From Flammula alnicola (lineage: Eukaryota > Basidiomycota > Agaricomycetes > Agaricales > Strophariaceae): DNA of 64,000 nucleotides. The notes beneath the pieces are model-generated. The model saw only the letters and a list, made by a program, of their open reading frames with translations, was not told the origin of the DNA and ran no database searches. Shown in pieces: positions 59,037 through 64,000 of the stretch. Both the position numbers and the translations under genes were made by a program. How positions within the stretch are numbered: position 1 is the first letter of the stretch; each line of letters opens with the position of its first letter. The stretch covers positions 1 to 64,000 of the forward strand of contig JADNRV010000181.1 in assembly GCA_015499995.1 (NCBI GenBank), written 5' to 3'.

Positions 59037-59997
59037 ATGACAACTCTTATCACAGGTGGGACAGGGAAGACAGGACTTGCCCTTGCCAAACTTCTCCATG
59101 CTGCCAACCGGCCTGTTCTCCTCGCATCGCGTGCCGGGAAGGCGCCCGAACCTTTCAAGGCCGTGAAATTCGACTGGTTGGACAAGACGACATACGAGAA
59201 CCCAGTCAACGCCGACCCCAAGATCGATCGCGTCTACATGCTTGTACCCGCTATTTTCGACATGCTGTCATATGTTGGGCCATTCATCGACCTCGCCGTG
59301 TCCAAGGGCGTCAAGCGATTTGTCCTCTTGAGCGCCAGCCAGGTGGAGCCAGGCGATGACGCCCTCGGCAAGGTTCACCAGCACCTATTGGACATCGGGG
59401 TCGATTACACCGTCTTGCGTCCGACCTGGTTCCAACGTAAGGCCTATCCTTGAGCTCGCTTACCCGTGCTTTCTGACGATCATGCTCACTATAGAGAACT
59501 TCGGTAAAAATTTCTACTTCAGCATCCGAGAGCGCAACGAGATTTTCTCGGCTGCCGGCAACGGTCGGATCGCTTTTGTTTCAGTCGAGGATATCGCACA
59601 GGCAGCGTTTGATGCGTTGACGGCAGATAAAAGTCCCAACAAGGATCTCATGGTCTTCGGGCCTGAGTTGTATACATACGACGAGGTGTGTCCATCTCGT
59701 AGATGATCCATGCGTGCAGAAATATTAAAATACTGAAAACAGGCTGCCAAACTCCTGTCATCGATCCTTGGAAGAGAAATCACTCACAAGAGGCTCTCGA
59801 TTGAGGAACTGGGAAAGCTTTACACCGGGTATGGCATGAGTGCAGAGTATGCCAGTTTGCTTAGCGCCATGGAGGGGAACGTCGGAAAAAGCAAAGAGGA
59901 GGAGCTTTTCAACACCAGTGACGACAAGAAATTCATCGGCAAGCACACTTTGTTGGAGTACTTTCAAGCCAACCGTGAGTTGTGGATCAAGACGTAG
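59037..59997 (+). CDS. NmrA-like NAD(P)-binding oxidoreductase (EasG-like)
   Basis: Exons 59037-59436, 59495-59685 and 59743-59997 give 846 bases (281 aa). Rossmann glycine motif TGGTGKTG (residues 6-13). Then FKAVKFDWLDKTTYENP, KGVKRFVLLSASQVEPG and DYTVLRPTWFQ, which closely resemble EasG/NmrA-like atypical SDRs. Exon 2 has SIRERNEIFSAAGNGRIAF and EDIAQAAFDAL. Exon 3 begins AAKLLSSILGREITHK and ends ELWIKT. Intron positions match the minus-strand relative at 44358. NADP(H)-dependent oxidoreductase; substrate unknown. A tandem sister lies at 61253 with similar upstream sequence (ATAAATAGCTC and ATAAGAGC elements about 100 bases before the ATG). Confidence 0.9.
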
Positions 59998-60189
59998 ATA
60001 TTGAATGTAACATTCGAAGAAAGTTGTCATTGCCGATAGTGGGCGCCGGGTTTGAAAAGAATCACTTTATGACTCGAAGCCGGAGGGGTTTGGGAAGGGT
60101 TCAGGTAAACAGACGTTGACTCAATATTCCTGACATCGTTTTCGGGGTGGTTTGGTTGACGAACGCGTCTAGCTAGATAGTGTAATTGC

Positions 60190-60640
60190 GAGCGTACGCA
60201 TGTCCGATCCAAAATGCCCAAATTTTGGCACTTATATACGGACTTTTTTTGGCCGGTTCCGACCGCATAGGGATCCGACCTACCTTTTTGAGGCCACTTC
60301 CGTCCGCCAAATAATCGCTGGCGACTAAGGCCTCAAAATTTTGACAGTCAGGCGGGTACCTTGGGTCCCGACCTCCCTTTGGGTACCACTTCCGCCCGCA
60401 TAGCGGTCTCGTACCTTGCTGGCGACTAGCCCTCAAAAGTTTTATGCCAGAGGGGCTCCTCAGGGAGGTCAACGAACGTACGAATTTGCATGAGACCTCT
60501 GGGCCGACCAGCCACTTTCGGACCCTCTTTGGATCGGACATGCGGCCAAATTTTTCGGTTTCCGTCCGCATGAGGATCGAACATAGGCAGGATTTTGAGG
60601 CCATTTCCGTCCGCATAAGGATCGGACATATCCCAGGACG
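60190..60640. repeat. degenerate GTCCGCATA/GATCGGACAT repeats
   Basis: Several imperfect copies of TTCCGTCCGCATAAGGATCGGACAT occur (near 60260, 60300, 60390, 60560 and 60605), some with a trailing GAGGCCA. On the minus strand they read as repeats of ADGNGLK or MRTE, which gives chance open frames up to 147 codons. Origin unknown; possibly a decayed mobile element. Confidence 0.6.
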
Positions 60641-60728
60641 TTAGATCAGCACTCGTTTGTAACACATCTTCTGGATTGCGACATCTTGACATCGTTGGGC
60701 GCAATTACAGCTAATTAATTATCGATAG

Positions 60729-60831
60729 ACCTGATTTGGCACAGTGCCGGGGATGCCGTTCGAAGTCGGAAAGACCGTTTGCCCTCTCTCACTAGATCTC
60801 ACTCTGCATAGGCGGTCAAACCAAATCAGGT
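60729..60831. repeat. short element with 11-base terminal inverted repeats
   Basis: ACCTGATTTGG at 60729-60739 and CCAAATCAGGT at 60821-60831 are exact inverted repeats. The 103-base size suggests a small MITE or a stem-loop, but no target-site duplication is evident. Confidence 0.45.
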
Positions 60832-61252
60832 TCCACTAAACAAAGGCGCTCAGCGCTGTATCTGCGAAGTGGGTCTATCGATATGCGAGGTGCTGAAGGG
60901 GCAAGATACGAGGCAGGATTACACCAAGGTTAGTAATGCACACTGTCGGAGTCAACCATGATTACAATTCAATGTATTTTAGGGCGTACCCCCTTCAACA
61001 TACCTGGATTGATCAGCAACATACTTAGAAGCATGGACACTGGCACATTTACAGTTTGACGCGGCTGAGTACGTCTGTTTGCCTAGAACATGTTCGCAAT
61101 TCAGCTTTGTAAGACCCTTCACAAAGGGTAATAGATAGCGATGAAAGGCTATAAGAGCAAGCCGCTTTTAACGAAGTAGTACTTCACCACCAGCACACTA
61201 CATTACCACCACTGCATTACCACCTCACCATCACACCACCTTTAGGAACAAC

Positions 61253-62207
61253 ATGACAACTCTCATCACAGGCGGAACGGGAAAGACAGGACTTGCTCTG
61301 GCGAAATTGCTCCATGCTGCCAACCGACCTGTTCTCCTCACATCGCGCGCTGGGAAGGGCCCAGAACCTTTCAAGGCCGTGAAATTCGACTGGTTGGACA
61401 AGACGACATATGAGAACCCATTCAACACCGATCCCAAGATCGATCGTGTCTACATCGTCATACCCGCTATAATCGATACGCTGTCGTACGTTGGGCCATT
61501 CATCGACCTCGCCGTGTCCAAGGGCGTCAAGCGATTTGTCCTTTTGAGCGCCAGCCAGGTAGAGCCAGGCGATGGCCCCCTCGGAAAGGTTCACAAGCAC
61601 TTATTGGACATTGGGGTCGATTACACCGTCTTGCGTCCAACCTGGTTTCAAGGTAAGTCTCCTCCTCGCACCCACTTTCCTTTGTTAACGCTCTTGATAG
61701 AGAACTTCGCTACCAATTTCTACATCAGCATACGAGAGTACAATCAGATTTCCTCGGGTACTGGGGAGGGTTGCATCGCGTTTGTTTCGGTCGCCGATAT
61801 CGCACAGGCCGCATTTGAGGCTTTGACGGCTGAGAAAAGCCCAAACAAAGATCTGGTGGTCCTCGGGCCCGATCTGTACTCATACGATGAGGTGCATCCA
61901 TTCCGCGGATGATTCTGCAAGGTCGAAATACTAACATGACGCATGAGAGCAGGTTGCTAAGCTCTTGTCATCGATCCTTGGAAGAGAAATCACTCACAAG
62001 AAGAATTCGACTGAAGAAACAGCGAAGATCTATGCAGGATTTGGCCTGAGTCCTGAGTATGCGAACGTCCTCGCAGATTTGGAAGCAAATGCTGCGAAAG
62101 GAAAGGAGGTGGAACTTTTCAACAGCAGTGCAGACAAGAAATTCATCGGGAAGCACACCTTGTTGGAATACTTCAAAGCCAATCGCGAGTTGTGGATCAA
62201 GGCCTAG
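61253..62207 (+). CDS. NmrA-like NAD(P)-binding oxidoreductase (EasG-like), tandem sister
   Basis: Exons 61253-61652, 61701-61891 and 61953-62207 give 846 bases (281 aa), with exon lengths identical to the gene at 59037. It shares TGGTGKTGLALAKLLHAANR, FDWLDKTTYENP, KGVKRFVLLSASQVEPG and LRPTWFQ. Exon 2 has SIREYNQISSGTGEGCIAF and ADIAQAAFEAL, so the usual Arg-Asn/Asp-Glu positions of SIRERxE are changed to EYNQ. Exon 3 ends ELWIKA. Reaction unknown; the fold indicates NADP(H) binding. The closest relative of the broken copy at 25650-26341 is one of these two genes (shared PEPFxAVxFDWLD and PKIDRVYIV). Confidence 0.9.
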
Positions 62208-62989
62208 GTAGATTCGATAACGTTAATACAATTTGAAGGAATGTTCATGAACCCGCTGCTATCGATTGCATATTCGCGAAGGATTGGTTGTTTGAGCGGT
62301 CTATGGAAGTGAAGCGTGAAGGGCGTAAACATCGCGCTCGTTGTCTGTGTTGAGTTGAAAGTGTGCCGACAGCCACTGGCGAGGTCATGGCGATCGACTC
62401 ACGGTAACCACAGATAGCCACCACAATTCTTGGGATAAAGTCGTCATAAATATTCTCTATTTTGTGGAAAAATCCCATACTATTCGCACATGTCGTGGAG
62501 AGAGGGCCGCCAAAGCCCAGATTTGGTACACCTCGTTCTGACCGAGGCAGAGAAACGAAATAGCATACTCAAAGCATACGTACTGCTATTCGCTCGTCAG
62601 ATAATAACATAAGCACTGCGCGTATGCAAACATGTTCCGGAGACGTCTCGCCAGCACTGAACACAATTACAGATGTTGAAACGTGCCGAACGGGCAGACG
62701 GCTTACGTTCGAGAGCGTTCGGTACAAACAGATTCGGATTGAGGCCTGAAGACTGGATATAGATAATCCAAGTGGGTCTCTGAGAAACTGTTGTTTGAAG
62801 CTGGCAAGCAGGTCCTGCGAGGACACATAATACGTCCAGGTTACGTTGTTGGTGATTCGCATACTGCTGGTGTGTAACTTTGTCGATTCTTCATGAGTTA
62901 TGGTGTCCTGATGTAAAATTTTAGTCACGAATATCGATGATTTCATTCGGCGTATGGTCAAGGGATGTGTTCAACTTGGACTCGTTCCC
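62208..62989. other. intergenic
   Basis: No gene is recognised. Near 62714-62745 a GTTCGGTACAAACAGATTCGG stretch resembles 58766-58794, possibly ends of related small mobile elements. Confidence 0.4.
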
Positions 62990-63366
62990 GATGTCAACAA
63001 CACCATAAACATGGTGTCGACCACGTCGCCCGCTGCACCTCTCTGGCAGCAGTTTCGCCTTTACCTTATGCCGCATTCTCCGTTCTTCATCACCGCACGG
63101 CCTTTAACCACTTTCAATGGCATGCTGTCGACATTGGTGCAATACGGTTTTCCGAAAGAATCGTGCAAATACCTTGTCTGGCGTCGCAAGCTTGAGCAGC
63201 ACGTTATGGAGGTGGGCGATAACGCCCTCTTCCCTCTCCTGCATTTCGTTCTCGACGACCTGCCCACCAGCACGAAGTCTCCCGAGTTGGACAATTCCAA
63301 TACTACGCCCCTCCTGAGACGCGACGGCGGCGACTTGACATCCTTGCGAGCATGGCGAAGTAGGTG
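62990..63366 (+). pseudogene. C-terminal remnant of an adenylate-forming (carboxylic acid/aminoadipate-type) reductase
   Basis: A plus-strand frame reads TTFNGMLSTLVQYGFP, YLVWRRKLEQHV, GDNALFPLLHFVLDDLP, STKSPELDNSNT and LLRRDGG. I associate this order with the end of the thioester-reductase domain of basidiomycete NRPS-like adenylate-forming reductases. Nothing of the adenylation, carrier or main reductase parts lies upstream in the window, so only the last segment is present. The frame ends at 63365-63367. It overlaps the minus-strand GNAT-like gene end to end, which also suggests that at least one of the two is not functional. The family assignment rests on recall of the motif and is tentative. 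Confidence 0.45.
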
Positions 63367-64000
63367 ACACCCTTCCATTCGCAGGCGACCGTGCTGTGGA
63401 ACGCGCGACGTCGTCACGTCGGATGCCTTCATTACGGAAACATCTGTCGGTTGGGAAGAGTGCATCAATTTATCATCAACTAAATATGGGAAATATAAAG
63501 GCACGCACGCTCCTGCCAGGTGTTCTAAGTTGTAGAGCTTATCGGGATTTTCGACGATAATTGATTGTAGTCGATGGGATTCAGGATCCTTGAAAGCTTC
63601 TTCGACCACTTGATTGGCAGCCGCGAGGAGGCACTCTTTACCGCGATGCTCGGGTATGATATCAACTCCTATGCTGCATTCACCCATATGAAGCAGGTCA
63701 AGGAAGGTTTGTGAAGTCCAGAGGTAGACAAGGCCAATCGGGTCCAGAGTCTTCCATGGCTAGGGCGGAGGAGCAGGAGGACGCCGGTTTTTTTCTCCTT
63801 TCTGCGCTTAGTTGCTTGATATTCCCTGATCCTTTCTGCGCGCAGTTCGTCTCTGAATTTGATTGCAGAGTCATAGATGAAGGCTTGGACTTGCGGGTCA
63901 GTCGGCAAATCTGGGAGTTCCCAGAGGGGTGTGGAATATACCTCTAGCTCGAGGTATTCGCGTCCGAATTCTTTGTCAAACACGGGAGGTTCGGTCTGGG
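63303..64000 (-). pseudogene. GNAT-like acetyltransferase, 5' end outside window, probably broken
   Basis: From the right edge inward the frame reads PPVFDKEFGREYLELEVYS and DPQVQAFIYDSAIKF, then a Lys/Arg-rich stretch. After KKTGVLLLLRPSHGRL the frame must shift by one to reach DPIGLVYLWTSQTFLDL. It then runs MGECSIGVDIIPEHRGK, EEAFKDPESHRLQSIIVEN and NLEHLAGA. A plausible intron joins to CFRNEGIRRDDVA, after which another shift is needed for HSTVACEWKGVTYFAMLARM. The core fits an acetyl-CoA-binding GNAT fold. Two shifts point to a pseudogene or to sequence errors. It overlaps the reductase remnant at its 3' end. Confidence 0.6.

Larger units (their letters stand above)
59998..61252. other. 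intergenic between tandem NmrA-like genes
   Basis: Contains a degenerate repeat block (60190-60640) and a 103-base hairpin-like element (60729-60831). The last 150 bases are similar to the upstream region of the gene at 59037. No further gene is recognised. Confidence 0.5.

Noticed and set aside
60173..60704. 147- and 92-codon minus-strand frames
   Set aside because: They are translations of the degenerate repeat block and show only repeat-derived words such as ADGNGLK and MRTE.
1..64000. CRISPR arrays, bacterial operons, rRNA genes, intact transposases
   Set aside because: Spaced direct repeats, rRNA cores and transposase motifs were looked for by eye and none was found; the sequence is eukaryotic.

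Overview
The window looks like nuclear DNA of a mushroom-forming basidiomycete (Agaricomycetes). Genes are cut by many introns of about 48-75 bases with GT-AG ends, there are no operons or Shine-Dalgarno sites, and the content is typical of such fungi: aryl-alcohol dehydrogenases, a Delta-9 desaturase with a fused cytochrome b5 domain, NmrA-like oxidoreductases, a listerin, a PTEN-type phosphatase, a B-type cyclin and intron-containing tRNA genes. The genus cannot be told from the sequence alone.

Layout. 1-6170: no gene recognised. 6171-14842: four tandem aryl-alcohol dehydrogenase (AAD) genes on the minus strand with the same seven-exon structure. 15633-19420: a broken HNH-type gene, a copy of its upstream region and two tandem AAD relics. 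20006-25057: two Delta-9 acyl-CoA desaturase genes transcribed away from each other. 25650-30070: a broken NmrA-like gene, a broken AAD gene and a fifth intact AAD gene on the plus strand. The AAD part of this block is an inverted copy of 8515-11770. 30999-34850: two secreted proteins, each built from three copies of a roughly 50-residue Cys/Trp repeat, with one exon pair per repeat. 37233-43657: listerin (ribosome quality control ubiquitin ligase). 44358-49369: NmrA-like genes and GNAT acetyltransferases, intact and broken. 50048-56871: two tRNA-Asp(GUC) genes with different introns, a PTEN-like phosphatase, a GNAT gene and a mitotic cyclin B. 57508-64000: a broken GNAT gene, two intact tandem NmrA-like genes, degenerate repeats, an adenylate-forming reductase remnant and a probable broken GNAT gene cut by the window end.

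The window has two characters. Conserved single-copy housekeeping genes (listerin, PTEN, cyclin B, tRNAs) sit beside accessory families (AAD, NmrA-like, GNAT, secreted repeat proteins) that grew by tandem and inverted duplication and left pseudogenes in several stages of decay. The AAD enzymes probably reduce aryl aldehydes with NADPH, as in the redox cycling of lignin-derived aromatics. The desaturases act in membrane lipid synthesis. The most novel item is the pair of secreted triple-repeat proteins, whose family I do not recognise.
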